This document shows positions 32,301 to 41,510 of a stretch of DNA of 64,000 bases, piece after piece. Source of the stretch: Euglena gracilis (taxonomy: Eukaryota > Euglenida > Euglenophyceae > Euglenales); contig CP154954.1 in the NCBI GenBank assembly GCA_039621445.1, forward strand, positions 11,650,716-11,714,715. The letters run 5' to 3'. The position numbers and the translations under genes are program-made. The notes below the pieces were generated by a model. The model saw only the letters and a program-made list of their open reading frames with translations. It did no database searches and was not told where the DNA came from. The number at the start of each line of letters is the position of its first letter. The first letter of the stretch is position 1.

Positions 32301-32624
32301 TAATTCCAGCGCTGTAGGGGCATACACTCACCTTGTGTGGTTGGTGTGGTTCCCAGTCACCCCCCAGGGGGGTGGGGTGGGGTGGGACAGGTGTTAAGCA
32401 ATTGTATGCCCTTGACCCAGGACCCTGGCCCAACCACACCGATGGACTGCAGGACGGAGCCGTCGTCGTACCGGGTGGAGCACGAGGAGCTGGAGCTGAT
32501 GGAGAAGAGGTCCTCGTCCTCCTCCATCGCGCCGAGGGCCCGGGGCTCCAGGGGCCTGCACAGCGAAGGACCGAGGGGGCGGAGCTTGGGCTGAATGAGA
32601 GGGCCCAGTGGGGATTCTCTCCCC
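24645..32624 (-). CDS. Gene model: multi-exon IFI44-like / dynamin-type GTPase
   Basis: A P-loop GTPase gene read from high to low coordinates. Exons: 32,624-32,440; 31,217-30,984; 30,398-30,261; 30,005-29,902; 28,821-28,750; 28,542-28,441; 27,590-~27,470; 26,513-26,343; 25,464-25,360; 25,071-24,980; 24,925-24,645 (TGA). Exons one to seven join in phase. Motifs: GRQGNGKSS (Walker A, nucleotide phosphate binding), DTKG (G3, Mg and gamma-phosphate) and [10 protein letters not shown] (G4-like TxxD), ordered and spaced as in interferon-induced protein 44-like GTPases (family knowledge). The N-terminus is Ser/acidic and Pro-rich. The later joins (27,470-26,513-25,464) are unresolved, so an exon may be missing. 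The cellular role is unknown; nucleotide hydrolysis is inferred from motifs only. Confidence 0.6.
24980..25071 (-). CDS. GTPase gene exon, coiled helix
   Basis: [20 protein letters not shown] and WLEAKKRDP, donor CCG|GTGAGT (perfect consensus). Acceptor GGAAG is weak. Highly charged helix. Confidence 0.55.
25360..25464 (-). CDS. GTPase gene exon after G4
   Basis: Acceptor CCCTCCCCCGCAG, donor GAAG|GTATCG. Reads [20 protein letters not shown] and [13 protein letters not shown]. Position matches the region after the TxxD motif in this family. Confidence 0.5.
25580..25890. repeat. CATCGCCCTG decamers followed by CA/GA/TA microsatellite
   Basis: Two clusters of the decamer at 25,580-25,612 and 25,648-25,692, then CCGAAGGTGCTTGCACACGT and mixed microsatellites. 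Confidence 0.85.
26190..26342. repeat. (CA)n microsatellite touching a splice donor
   Basis: On the transcribed strand this is (GT)n beginning at the GTGTGT donor of the exon 26,513-26,343. Confidence 0.9.
26343..26513 (-). CDS. GTPase gene exon with G4-like TCYD motif
   Basis: Acceptor CCCTCCCCCAG and donor GAGAG|GTGTGT. Reads [40 protein letters not shown] and [16 protein letters not shown] with complete GC3 bias. [10 protein letters not shown] matches the beta-strand before, and VPVITCYD the strand ending in, the (N/T)KxD-type motif. The donor merges into a (GT)n run. Confidence 0.7.
27170..27292. repeat. TA and (CTATAT)n microsatellite
   Basis: Seven near-perfect CTATAT units after a TA run. 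Confidence 0.9.
27470..27590 (-). CDS. GTPase gene exon with G3 DTKG motif
   Basis: Acceptor CTTCCTTCTCCAG in phase 0. Reads [20 protein letters not shown] and [24 protein letters not shown] after a hydrophobic strand is the Walker B/G3 element; the Thr in SKT is a plausible G2 switch I threonine. The end is uncertain: the frame stays open to 27,384 but GC3 drops after about 27,475. Confidence 0.65.
28441..28542 (-). CDS. GTPase gene exon with Walker A
   Basis: Acceptor AACCATCCCCGCAG and donor GAG|GTGGCG, 34 codons in phase 0. Reads [20 protein letters not shown] and [15 protein letters not shown]-x4-GKS is the P-loop. LINSI and the following TG resemble IFI44-like and dynamin-type GTPases. 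Confidence 0.75.
28750..28821 (-). CDS. GTPase gene exon upstream of P-loop
   Basis: 24 codons, [20 protein letters not shown] then STRQ, between acceptor CCCTCCCACCAG and donor CAG|GTGCAC. Phase 0 on both sides, joining 29,902 and 28,542. Confidence 0.65.
28826..28955 (+). repeat. CCTGCCCAGGCAGG hairpin element, copy 3
   Basis: GGGGTCCGGAGTGCC, GTGCCTGCCCAGGCAGGCAC, C-tract, GAGGTGGGGTCGGCACC. It begins five bases upstream of a GTPase exon acceptor. Confidence 0.7.
29483..29768 (+). repeat. GGCGCC-hairpin element, copy 3
   Basis: TTTTTTAAGACCGGGG start, AAATCGCATAAATGCTAAA, TAGCACTGTTTTC, TTCGGCGCCTTTGGTGCCGA, CTCGGCCGGACCCATCCACC and GTCCACGACTAAAAAAA. Confidence 0.75.
29902..30005 (-). 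CDS. GTPase gene exon, Pro/Ala-rich linker
   Basis: Acceptor GGTATTGTTGCAG, donor GAG|GTCGGG. Reads [20 protein letters not shown] and [14 protein letters not shown], ending in phase 0, matching the next exon at 28,821. Confidence 0.6.
30025..30100. repeat. (CAACA)n microsatellite
   Basis: ACAAC/ACACA units directly upstream (on the transcribed strand) of an exon acceptor. Confidence 0.85.
30261..30398 (-). CDS. GTPase gene exon, N-terminal region
   Basis: Acceptor [58 protein letters not shown]. Using donor GACA|GTGTGC the phase matches 30,005. A beta-rich and Pro-rich segment. Confidence 0.55.
30984..31217 (-). CDS. GTPase gene exon, Pro/Thr-rich N-terminal region
   Basis: Acceptor [52 protein letters not shown] with complete GC3 bias. 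Donor CTCT|GTGTGG gives the phase needed by 30,398; a stronger GTGAGT donor at 30,963 would break phase. Likely disordered. Confidence 0.55.
31862..32158 (+). repeat. CCAGTCAGTCAC element, copy 1
   Basis: GTCACTTTCCACTCTGAAAA, CCAGTCAGTCACTTTACCCC, GGATCGGCCATTC, hairpin CCGGCGCCTTCAGCGCCAGG, TCTTGGCCAGAAAACCAGTC. Confidence 0.8.
32440..32624 (-). CDS. GTPase gene, 5'-most exon seen, acidic/Ser-rich
   Basis: Acceptor GTGTGTTTGCAG after a (GT)n run, donor ATCG|GTGTGG. Contains [20 protein letters not shown] then [13 protein letters not shown]. The ATG of MEEDEDL could be the start codon, which would make the first part 5' UTR; no earlier exon was recognised. Phase 1 at the end matches the exon at 31,217. 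Confidence 0.55.
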
Positions 32625-32637
32625 CTGCAAACACACA

Positions 32638-32752
32638 AGCACACACAAGCACACACACGCACACACGCACACACACACACACCCACACACACACACACAC
32701 ACAGGCGCACACGCACGCACATGAACGCCCATACACACACACACACACACAC
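32638..32752. repeat. (CA)n microsatellite
   Basis: Imperfect CA repeats next to the acceptor at 32,625. Confidence 0.9.
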
Positions 32753-32799
32753 CATGCTTGTGCTTGCCAACTGGGGGGAGGGGGGTGGGTGCTATAGGG

Positions 32800-33035
32800 T
32801 GCCTGCCCCTAGCAGGCACACCCCCCCCCCGGGGGGATAGGGGTCCGGGGGGGGGACCCAGAAAATTTTCATTGAAAATGGCCTTTTCCGGACCCCCGGC
32901 GCCAGGGTCGGAGGGGGGTGCCTGCTAGGGGCAGGCACCCCCCAAAACCCTACCCCCCGGGGTATCGGGGATCGGATCGGGTGCTATGGGATGCTTGCCT
33001 AGCACCCCCCCCGTGGGGTAGGCACCCGACTAAGC
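32800..33035 (+). repeat. CCTGCCCAGGCAGG-type element, doubled copy
   Basis: GTGCCTGCCCCTAGCAGGCAC and, inverted, GTGCCTGCTAGGGGCAGGCAC, each followed by C/G tracts, then GATGCTTGCCTAGCACC. Confidence 0.6.
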
Positions 33036-33164
33036 CCCGATATAGTTCTCAAAAAAAAATCATTTTTTTCACCACGCGAAAACTGTGGAATGATGTCACA
33101 CAAAAATAAGTGGAACGGAGGGTAGTCGCTCAGCCCCTCTAGTTGGTCTCCCTCACGAATGGGG

Positions 33165-33315
33165 ACCTCATTTGGAGGGGCGGGGGCAGGTCGGCAGGGG
33201 GTGCGATTCTATTTGGTCCCCACCTGTGTAGTTTTTTTGTTGATTTCCTCCCCATCGAAAAGGGAGGTACGCTTGTCGTAGACCCCGCGCTTGTGGCGGT
33301 CCCGTTCTTCCAACT
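33165..33315. repeat. Sequence shared with 60.6 kb
   Basis: GTGCGATTCTATTTGG, CCCCACCTG, TTGTTGATTTCCT and CCCCGCGCTTGTGGCGG match 60,627-60,770 in the same order and orientation. Open plus frames in both are similar (VRFYL...LLIS) but no function is evident. Confidence 0.5.
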
Positions 33316-33754
33316 TTTCCCCTTCAAATTTCCACTTGCTGAGAAAGTGTCAAATTTTGAGAAGAATTTGTTAGATGACAGGTCATCGAGTACAGAGATA
33401 GATGCTGAGGCGGAAGTCCACTACCTAGCCCTTGAAAATGAGGTCCCTCATCTTTTTCGCTTTCAAAATCCGTTCTCGGTGAGAAAAAGTCGAAATTTCG
33501 ATAAAAATACAGAGAAAGGTGACAGGTTCTATGGTGATAGGTCGGTGAGGATTTTGCTGGAGGTATTTGTACCATTTTGGCCACCAAATTTGTGGAACCA
33601 ATCTTATCTCTCTTCCCCATCCACAACGATAGCAGCTGTCTTCGTCTCTTAGTCAACTCATTTGTCGGTTGCAGAAATTGGCGACTTCCGGAAAAGAAAA
33701 AAACAGCAGGGGAAATCCCATCTATCCAAACAGGTACCTTTTCAGTGTGCACAC

Positions 33755-33859
33755 TTAATGGGGCTCGGGAAGTCCTCCAGCAATGCTTTTTGAGGTGTCC
33801 GTGGAAAGTACAGCGTAGAGGCAGTCCTCTGCGGACATCTCTTTGAGACCATGGGGTTG
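33755..33859 (-). CDS. Possible terminal exon
   Basis: Acceptor TAGCTCCAGCCCAG, then QPHGLKEMSAEDCLYAVLST, DTSKSIAGGLPEPH and TAA. It may end a different minus-strand gene upstream of the GTPase gene. Confidence 0.4.
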   Translation of the reverse strand, partial: QPHGLKEMSAEDCLYAVLSTDTSKSIAGGLPEPH

Positions 33860-34333
33860 CTGGGCTGGAGCTAGAGATTTGGGCTGGTTTGGCTCCCCAG
33901 GGGGGACGGGGAGGGTGGCGGCTGCTGGATGCTGGGCCAAAGGTAGGCTGGACTTCGGAATCCCACGTTGCACAAATGCCAAAAAAAAAAACCTCTTTCA
34001 AACACACAAACAACCATCTCAAAAAAAAGAACGCGCCAACACCAAGACCCCCAAACCACCATTTTTTGAAAAAATTCTCAGCCGCACTTTGCAGAGGGAG
34101 GGCTGGCCACTTGGGCTAACTTATGGGTCGTGGGTCCGACCCCCCACCTCCTGGGTGGATGACCCTCCCACCAGGCTTTCCCGTGCAGCCCAGGTGTTTC
34201 CCCCTGGGGGGGGGGGGACAACTGATGACAGTACCGAATTCAACCCGACCCAAGCAGAGACCCCCCAAGGGGGGGTGGCATTGATAATGGCAGGATTCCC
34301 GCACAGCCCTGGGGCCGCAATCAGGGGCATTTT

Positions 34334-34600
34334 TAAGATGGTGGGGGTCCCCCCCCCACCCACCCCCTGGGGGGGGACCCAGGGGGGGTCCCAGGGGACC
34401 CACTCCATTTCCCCCGAAAATGGCCAAAAATCGCGAAAATGCCAAAAATAGCACCTTTTTCAAAAAAAATTTGGCGCCTTCGGCCTCGAAAGTATCCCAC
34501 CCCCCCTGGGGGGACCCCCCAGGCAGCCGGGGGGGGGGGGGGCTCGGCCGGACCCACCCACACTACCCCCCCCCTCCCCCCTGGGGTCCACGCCTAGGGG
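34334..34600 (+). repeat. GGCGCC-hairpin element, copy 4
   Basis: AATCGCGAAAATGCCAAAA, TAGCACCTTTTTC, TTTGGCGCCTTCGGCCTCGA, CTCGGCCGGACCCACCCACA, then GTCCACGCCTA. Confidence 0.75.
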
Positions 34601-34639
34601 GAACCCCTGGCCGCAACAGAGAGGTCTGGCCTCCTGGGG

Positions 34640-34850
34640 GACCGGCGCCGCGGCGGGCGGCTCGCCGGGCGGTGGGGGGGGGTGGGGGGGCTGGGCCCCA
34701 GCGTTGGCGGCCGGCGCGGGACTGGGGGCCGCCCTGCAGTCGGCGGGGAAGAGGGCGGGCGGCATACGCGCAGGGCGGAAAACAGACGTCCGTGAAAGAG
34801 GGCAGAAGTCGACGGCCGGTTTGATCCAGCAGCCCCGTGCAATTGCCCCC
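34640..34850 (-). CDS. Coding-like Pro/Ala-rich segment
   Basis: Strong GC3 in a minus frame: WIKPAVDFCPLSRTSVFRPA and PPALFPADCRAAPSPAPAAN, ending in a Pro-rich tail. A second minus frame is also open, so the frame is unsure. Confidence 0.35.
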
Positions 34851-34929
34851 CCCCTTCTGCACACAGGCGGGCAAGTATTACGAAGCCCATGGCCAACCCC
34901 AAAGGTGCACCACAGGATTACTACTATGT

Positions 34930-35106
34930 TAGAAGCGCCGAAATTTATTTGGACCCCCCCGAAACGCCAAAACTGCCCATTTTTGGCCATTTTTAGGGTT
35001 TTTAGACCAAAATCAGCCAAAAACACATTAAAACCTCATTTCCACCTCCGCGCACAGCACCGGAAGAAAATTTGTTCCAGTCGGGAGGACCCCCAACGCC
35101 CCCCCT

Positions 35107-35142
<36 letters not shown>

Positions 35143-35215
35143 CGCCAGTCCATTTTTTCCAGTGTCCAGCAAAATGGCTAGCTCATGGACCCCCGGGGTC
35201 CTTAAGCAATAGCCT
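34930..35215 (-). repeat. CTTAAGGACCCC element, inverted copy
   Basis: On the minus strand: GCTTAAGGACCCCGGGGGTC, ACACTGGAAAAAATGGAC, a long G/C tract, GAGGTGGAAATGAGGTTTT, GTTTTTGGCTGATTTTG. Same order as 61,350-61,650 on the plus strand. Confidence 0.75.
35105..35142. repeat. Poly-G tract
   Basis: About 33 uninterrupted G. Length may be unreliable in assembly. Confidence 0.9.
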
Positions 35216-35218
35216 GGT

Positions 35219-35356
<138 letters not shown>

Positions 35357-35519
35357 CCACCGGGACCCCAGCGGCGCCCAGCCTCCACGCGGCGGGAGGG
35401 GGACAACGTGCCGAAGGCACGGCCAACCGGGCAAAATTTCTGGGAGGAGGTGGACACCCCCACCTGAGCTTTTGCCCCCCCCACCAAACTCCTGATTTTC
35501 CCCCCCACTTTACCCTCCC

Positions 35520-36212
35520 TGGCTTCTGGCGAAGGACAGCCTGTTGGCTGGCACAGACTTATTGGCTGCATCCAACACCCCCATTTGACAAGGAACGTGG
35601 TCACTCCACCCTCCACGAGCCCAAACATCTGGAGGCAGCAGTCGTCACCTACGGCTGTGGGCCGCAGGGCAACACAGGCCACAAGGCAGAAGGCCTTCCA
35701 CCCCAACCCCTGACAGAGGCCACTGGCTCGAGAGCCAATGCCGGAGTGAAGACAACTCCACATGTGTTGGGTGTTGAACCCAGTGTTGGCACCCAAAGCA
35801 ACAGCGTATGCTGCACAAGTTGCTGGTGCGGACAGGATCGCCCTGTTCCCGGACCGGCACGCGCCGTGCCGGAATTTGTAAGGGTTGGTACCCAACCCTC
35901 AATAATAAGTAGAACCTGGGGGGTTTTTGACTTCCCTTTGATCTTCACGTCTGGCACGCATCTGACCAGAACGCCGACCTCACGAGGTACCCCCCCCCCT
36001 GGCCTCCCCCCAATCTCATACTAGCAATCCCCTCTGGCCCCCGCACCAAATGCGAGCGCCCTCCCCTGGAGGGATATCCCAGCAAGCCCATGTCCAAGCA
36101 GAGAGCCACCGGTACTAATCATCACAGGCCTACCCCGCCCCTCCCCGGTGTCCACTACTGGGTGAACCAGATCAGGTCGAGGGGCCTCCTCCTGAATTGT
36201 TGTGAAAAATAA
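35520..36212 (+). CDS. Plus-strand coding region 1, unknown product, stop at 36,210
   Basis: The frame through LEAAVVTYGCGPQGNTGHKA, GVKTTPHVLGVEPSVGTQSN and SVCCTSCWCGQDRPVPG has GC-rich third bases. It either splices at TTT|GTAAGG (35,877) or reads on to ACGAG|GTACCC (35,987). After a 38-nt intron-like gap ending ATACTAG the phase is kept into AIPSGPRTKCERPPLEGYPS, then HYWVNQIRSRGLLLNCCEK and TAA. Four close cysteines could form a metal or disulphide site. No family recognised. Confidence 0.4.
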
Positions 36213-36328
36213 GAGCGACACTCTCATAACCACCCTCAGCCTTAGCAATATTTTTTCACAACCCTCTGCCCCCCCCAATATCTAAGGGGGTGTGCTAGCC
36301 ACATAACCCCGCCTCCAACCCCTGTCAG

Positions 36329-36497
36329 ACCTCCTGCTGCGGTGGACATGGTAGCCACCCTGACCCCTCACGGGGACCCCGTCCTGCACTTCTGCAAGTA
36401 CCCAAAACATCATGTCCCCCAGACGCAGCAGCTCCGCCTGGACCATCATCTCACAGGCGGAGGTGGCCAAACCCCATCTGGGCCGATTGATTGCAAG
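36329..36497 (+). CDS. Plus-strand exon with TLTPHG motif, copy 1
   Basis: Acceptor CCAACCCCTGTCAG and donor TGCAAG|GTGACC. Reads PPAAVDMVATLTPHGDPVLH and FCKYPKHHVPQTQQLRLDHH. Its first third is nearly identical to the exon at 36,937, so the exon was duplicated. Function unknown. Confidence 0.55.
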
Positions 36498-36936
36498 GTG
36501 ACCTATTGAACATTCCGGCCACAGGCGATTAACCGATCAAAATATTATCCCATGTTCCTCTCAGATTTTATTATTTATCGATTATACCGAATCAACAGGC
36601 CCATAAAGGATCATTTCAGCGGATGGGGTCTTGTTGTTTCTAAAATTTGACACCATTTTCACGTTTCAGCAACGTGTACATCAACCTCAGCTACTCTAAG
36701 AGACTCCGGCAGTTAGAAGATTATTCTGCATGTTTCTGACTGGCTAAAAATCCTTTCCTGATGATACCTCGAATTGGGTGGAACCTAGGTCATTGTAGCC
36801 AATGGTGTGGTGAGACAAAATAGCCATCTGGTGACCCATGCTCTCTGTGACTCATGATGTGTTTTCCCATTAATTATAATTTGAGTGCCCCGATTAACGT
36901 ATCGTGGGGTATGCCGGGCACATACTCCGTCTCCAG

Positions 36937-37066
36937 CACCTGCTCCCATTCTGGCTGTGGTGGACATGGTCGCCACCCTGACCCCTCACGGGGTCCCAGC
37001 CTTGCTCTTCTGCATGGATCCCGGACATCTAGATCCAGCAAACCCCACCAAACCCTTCCCATACAG
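36937..37066 (+). CDS. Plus-strand exon with TLTPHG motif, copy 2
   Basis: Acceptor CTCCGTCTCCAG, donor TACAG|GTGGCG. Reads PAPILAVVDMVATLTPHGVP and ALLFCMDPGHLDPANPTKPF. VDMVATLTPHG and a following FC are shared with copy 1; the rest has diverged. Confidence 0.55.
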
Positions 37067-37139
37067 GTGGCGGTACCCAATCCCCACCTGGTCCCGAATC
37101 ACCTGCTGATCGAGTTTAGTAGGGTGCATGAAGTGTGAG

Positions 37140-37195
37140 CCACACACCCACCCACCCACACACACACGCACACACACACACACACACACACACTT
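37140..37195. repeat. (CA)n microsatellite
   Basis: CA repeats after a short CCCA stretch. Confidence 0.9.
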
Positions 37196-37311
37196 AATTT
37201 CTCTTAATGCACGAAAAGTTGTGGCACCACAACCACTGTGCCAACGGTAGGTTGGCAGTGTGCTATGTTGGCAGGGCTCTATTAATCACACCCGTGTCCC
37301 CAATCCCCTAG

Positions 37312-37487
37312 TCAGCAAGACATCCCAGGCTGCAAGGACAGCGACCTGGGGGGCTGGCAACACCCACAGAAAAGACGGGGGGACCTCTGAGCACCGAGTG
37401 ACCTTGGGCGACCACAACAAACCATGGGATGGTTGGAGAAGTCAAATTGCATCTGCCCGCCCAACCAGGGTCACCCCAACCCAGTAA
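37312..37487 (+). CDS. Plus-strand coding piece, basic
   Basis: After acceptor CCCAATCCCCTAG: SKTSQAARTATWGAGNTHRK and LGDHNKPWDGWRSQIASARP, then TAA at 37,485. May alternatively splice out before the next frame. Confidence 0.4.
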
Positions 37488-37746
37488 CACCGGGAAGCCA
37501 AACAAGTTGGGCAAGCGCGTCTTGTGGAGGAGAAAGAGGGGTGGTGTGGTATTTGAGCAGTTCTGTGTTCTAGTGGTAAAGGAGGAGGGAAAGTGTATTT
37601 CACTGGCTAAAATCGCGAGAGAGGGAGAGAGAGTGAGTGAGAGAGAAAGATACACCTTCCCAACAACCAACTCGACCACCAACCACCCGACAGGAAGGCC
37701 CAAGGGCGACAGAAGCGTCAGGAGCAAAGGCCGATGGGTCTTCTGA
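37469..37746 (+). CDS. Plus-strand coding piece, Arg/Lys-rich
   Basis: In another frame after acceptor CGCCCAACCAG: NTGKPNKLGKRVLWRRKRGG, VVFEQFCVLVVKEEGKCISL, AKIAREGERV. Overlaps the previous frame by 19 bp. The downstream (GA)n makes the rest unreliable. Confidence 0.4.
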
Positions 37747-38148
37747 GATCAGCCCCAACTCCACCGGTCGGGGCGAACCGCACCGGGCAACCACGACCGC
37801 CACGCGGCCCAACAACCAGCTCCCCACCCTTCCCAATTTTCCATGTGAGAAAGAGAGAGAGAGAGAGCGTGAAGCTGGATGGTCATGTACGCAACCCCAG
37901 ACAGACCTGCGACACCCCAGTTACCCTAAAGGAACCATGTTTAGGGCAATGTTATATTAACTGTTAGGTGGTTTACACACCACCATGCTGAATAGGGTGT
38001 GCTACCCCCTCAGTCCTCCCCCCCGGTCAGCCTGCAGTGTGGGTGAGCTCCCAGGTGCGCAGCCCCTCGGATCATCAATACGCACTGCACCCAAAAATGC
38101 CCTCCCCAGGGAAACAACCCGCCTCCTTCCCTGAGACATCCTGACCTT

Positions 38149-41100
38149 ATGGTTGCAGCAAAACGAATTCGCTTCCGAAACGGTTCGGCAGCACAGGGGA
38201 TTTTGTTATTTTGGGGCCCTGGGACAGTTGAGCAGCAAAAGGAATTCGCTTCCAAAACGGTTCGGCAGCACAGAGGATTTTGTTATTTTGGGGCCCTGGA
38301 ACAGTTGAGCAGCAAAAGGAATTCGCTTCCGAAACGGTTCGGCAACACAGGGGATGTTGTTATTTTGGGGCCCTGGGACAGTTGAGCAGCAAAACGAATT
38401 CGCTTCCAAAACGGTTCGGCAACACAGGGGATTTTGTTATTTTGGGGCCCTGGGACAGTTGTGCAGCAAAAGGAATTCGCTTCCAAAACGGTTCGGCAGC
38501 ACAGGGGATTTTGTTATTTTGGGGCCCTGGGACAGTTGTGCAGCAAAAGGAATTCGCTTCCAAAACGGTTCGGCAGCACAGGGGATTTTGTTATTTTGGG
38601 GCCCTGGGACAGTTGAGCAGCAAAAGGAATTCGCTTCCAAAACGGTTCGGCAACACAGGGGATTTTGTTATTTTGGGGCCCTGGGACAGTTGAGCAGCAA
38701 AAGGAATTCGCTTCCAAAACGATTCGGCAGCACAGGGGATTTTGTTAATTTGGGGCCCTGCGCAGTTGAGCAGCAAAACGAATTCGCTTCCAAAATGGTT
38801 CGGCAACACAGGGGATTTTGTTATTTTGGGGCCCTGGGACAGTTGAGCAGCAAAAGGAATTCGCTTCCAAAACGATTCGGCAGCACCGGGGATTTTGTTA
38901 TTTTGGGGCCCTGGAACAGTTGAGCAGCAAAAGGAATTCGCTTCCAAAACGGTTCGGCAACACAGGGGATTTTGTTATTTTGGGCCCTGGGACAGTTGTG
39001 CAGCAAAAGGAATTCGCTTCCAAAACGGTTCGGCAACACAGGGGATTTGGTTTTTTTTGGGCCCTGGGACAGTTGTGCAGCAAAAAGAATTCGGTTCCAA
39101 AACGGTTCGGCAGCACAGGGGATTTTGTTATTTTGGGGCCCTGGGACAGTTGAGCAGCAAAACAAATTCGCTTCCAAAACGGTTCGGCAACACAGGGGAT
39201 TTTGTTATTTTGGGGCCCTGGGACAGTTGAGCAGCAAAAGGAATTCGCTTCCAAAACGGTTCGGCAGCACAGGGTATTTTGTTATTTTGGGGCCCTGGAA
39301 CAGTTGAGCAGCAAAAGGAATTCGCTTCCAAAACGGTTCGGCAACACAGGGGATGTTGTTATTTTGGGGCCCTGGGACAGTTGAGCAGCAAAAGGAATTC
39401 GCTTCCAAAACGGTTCGGCAACACAGGGGATTTTGTTATTTTGGGGCCCTGGGACAGTTGAGCAGCAAAACGAATTCGCTTCCAAAACGGTTCGGCAACA
39501 CAGGGGATTTTGTTATTTTGGGGCCCTGGGACAGTTGTGCAGCAAAAGGAATTCGCTTCCAAAACGGTTCGGCAGCACAGGGGATTTTGTTATTTTGGGG
39601 CCCTGGGACAGTTGAGCAGCAAAAGGAATTCGCTTCCAAAACGGTTCGGCAGCACAGAGGATTTTGTTATTTTGGGGCCCTGGGACAGTTGAGCAGCAAA
39701 AGGAATTCGCTTCCAAAACGGTTCGGCAACACAGGGGATTTTGTTATTTTGGGGCCCTGGGACAGTTGAGCAGCAAAACGAATTCGCTTCCAAAACGGTT
39801 CGGCAACACAGGGGATTTTGTTATTTTGGGGCCCTGGGACAGTTGTGCAGCAAAAGGAATTCGCTTCCAAAACGGTTCGGCAGCACAGGGGATTTTGTTA
39901 TTTTGGGGCCCTGGGACAGTTGAGCAGCAAAAGGAATTCGCTTCCAAAACGGTTCGGCAGCACAGAGGATTTTGTTATTTTGGGGCCCTGGAACAGTTGA
40001 GCAGCAAAAGGAATTCGCTTCCAAAACGGTTCGGCAACACAGGGGATTTTGTTATTTTGGGGCCCTGGGACAGTTGAGCAGCAAAACGAATTCGCTTCCA
40101 AAACGGTTCGGCAACACAGGGGATTTTGTTATTTTGGGGCCCTGGGACAGTTGTGCAGCAAAAGGAATTCGCTTCCAAAACGGTTCGGCAGCACAGGGGA
40201 TTTTGTTATTTTGGGGCCCTGGGACAGTTGTGCAGCAAAAGGAATTCGCTTCCAAAACGGTTCGGCAGCACAGGGGATTTTGTTATTTTGGGGCCCTGGG
40301 ACAGTTGAGCAGCAAAAGGAATTCGCTTCCAAAATGGTTCGGCAACACAGGGGATTTTGTTATTTTGGGGCCCTGGGACAGTTGAGCAGCAAAAGGAATT
40401 CGCTTCCAAAACGATTCGGCAGCACAGGGGATTTTGTTAATTTGGGGCCCTGCGCAGTTGAGCAGCAAAACGAATTCGCTTCCAAAATGGTTCGGCAACA
40501 CAGGGGATTTTGTTATTTTGGGGCCCTGGGACAGTTGAGCGGCAAAAGGAATTCGCTTCCAAAACGATTCGGCAGCACCGGGGATTTTGTTATTTTGGGG
40601 CCCTGGAACAGTTGAGCAGCAAAACGAATTCGCTTCCAAAACGGTTCGGCAACACAGGGGATTTTGTTATTTTGGGCCCTGGGACAGTTGTGCAGCAAAA
40701 GGAATTCGCTTCCAAAACGGTTCGGCAACACAGGGGATTTGGTTTTTTTTGGGCCCTGGGACAGTTGTGCAGCAAAAAGAATTCGCTTCCAAAACGGTTC
40801 GGCAGCACAGGGGATTTTGTTATTTTGGGGCCCTGGGACAGTTGAGCAGCAAAACAAATTCGCTTCCAAAACGGTTCGGCAACACAGGGGATTTTGTTAT
40901 TTTGGGGCCCTGGGACAGTTGAGCAGCAAAAGGAATTCGCTTCCAAAACGGTTCGGCAACACAGGGGATTTTGTTATTTTGGGGCCCTGGGACAGTTGAG
41001 CAGCAAAAGGAATTCGCTTCCAAAACGGTTCGGCAGCACAGGGTATTTTGTTATTTTGGGGCCCTGGAACAGTTGAGCAGCAAAAGGAATTCGCTTCCAA

Positions 41101-41195
41101 AACGGTTCGGCAACACAGGGGATGTTGTTATTTTGGGGCCCTGGAACAGTTGAGCAGCAAAAGGAATTCGCTTCCGAAACGGTTCGGCAACACAG
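38149..41195 (+). repeat. 77-bp satellite array with nested higher-order structure
   Basis: About 39-40 head-to-tail units of 77 bp. Each contains GGAATTCGCTTCCAAAACGG, TTCGGCAACACAGGGGATTT, TGTTATTTTGGGGCCCTGGG and ACAGTTGAGCAGCAAAA with a few diagnostic variants. Variant blocks recur every 308 bp (four units) within 39.35-40.1 kb, and a longer block recurs at 1,692 bp (38,591-39,250 versus 40,283-40,940), including shared short deletions. Open frames here are repeats of the unit, not genes. The EcoRI site GAATTC is present in nearly every unit. Confidence 0.97.
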
Positions 41196-41219
41196 ACACT
41201 TATGGTTGACATTTAGGCT

Positions 41220-41510
41220 CCCATTCTGCGGTAACCTGGCTGCTTTCCCGTGACACCCTGACTTCGAATCTGCAGCATCCCGGCTCCTTCCCGCGACATC
41301 CCGGCTCCTTTCCGCAACACCCTGGCTCCTTTCCGCGTCATCCTTGCTCCTACTTCACGACACCTTGGCTCCAACCCGCAACACCCTGGCTCCCTCCCTC
41401 GACATCCTGGCTCCCCGTCAGTGGCATGACGGCCTCTGCTCTGCAACATCCCGGCACCCACCCCGCGACACCCTGGCTCCCACCCCGCGACACCTTCATC
41501 CCACAACGCC
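41220..41510 (+). repeat. CCTGGCTCC/CGACAC minisatellite
   Basis: About twelve degenerate 21-25-bp units such as CGCGACACCCTGGCTCC. The minus-strand frame is a repeated Gly/Arg/Cys peptide and is not taken as a gene. Confidence 0.8.

Noticed and set aside
34670-34870. Alternative minus frame DQTGRRLLPSFTDVCF
   Set aside because: Similar codon bias to the chosen frame; no splice evidence favours it. Kept only as an alternative.
38280-41153. Dozens of overlapping 60-189-codon frames on both strands
   Set aside because: All are translations of the 77-bp satellite; 77 is not a multiple of 3 and the peptides repeat with the unit.
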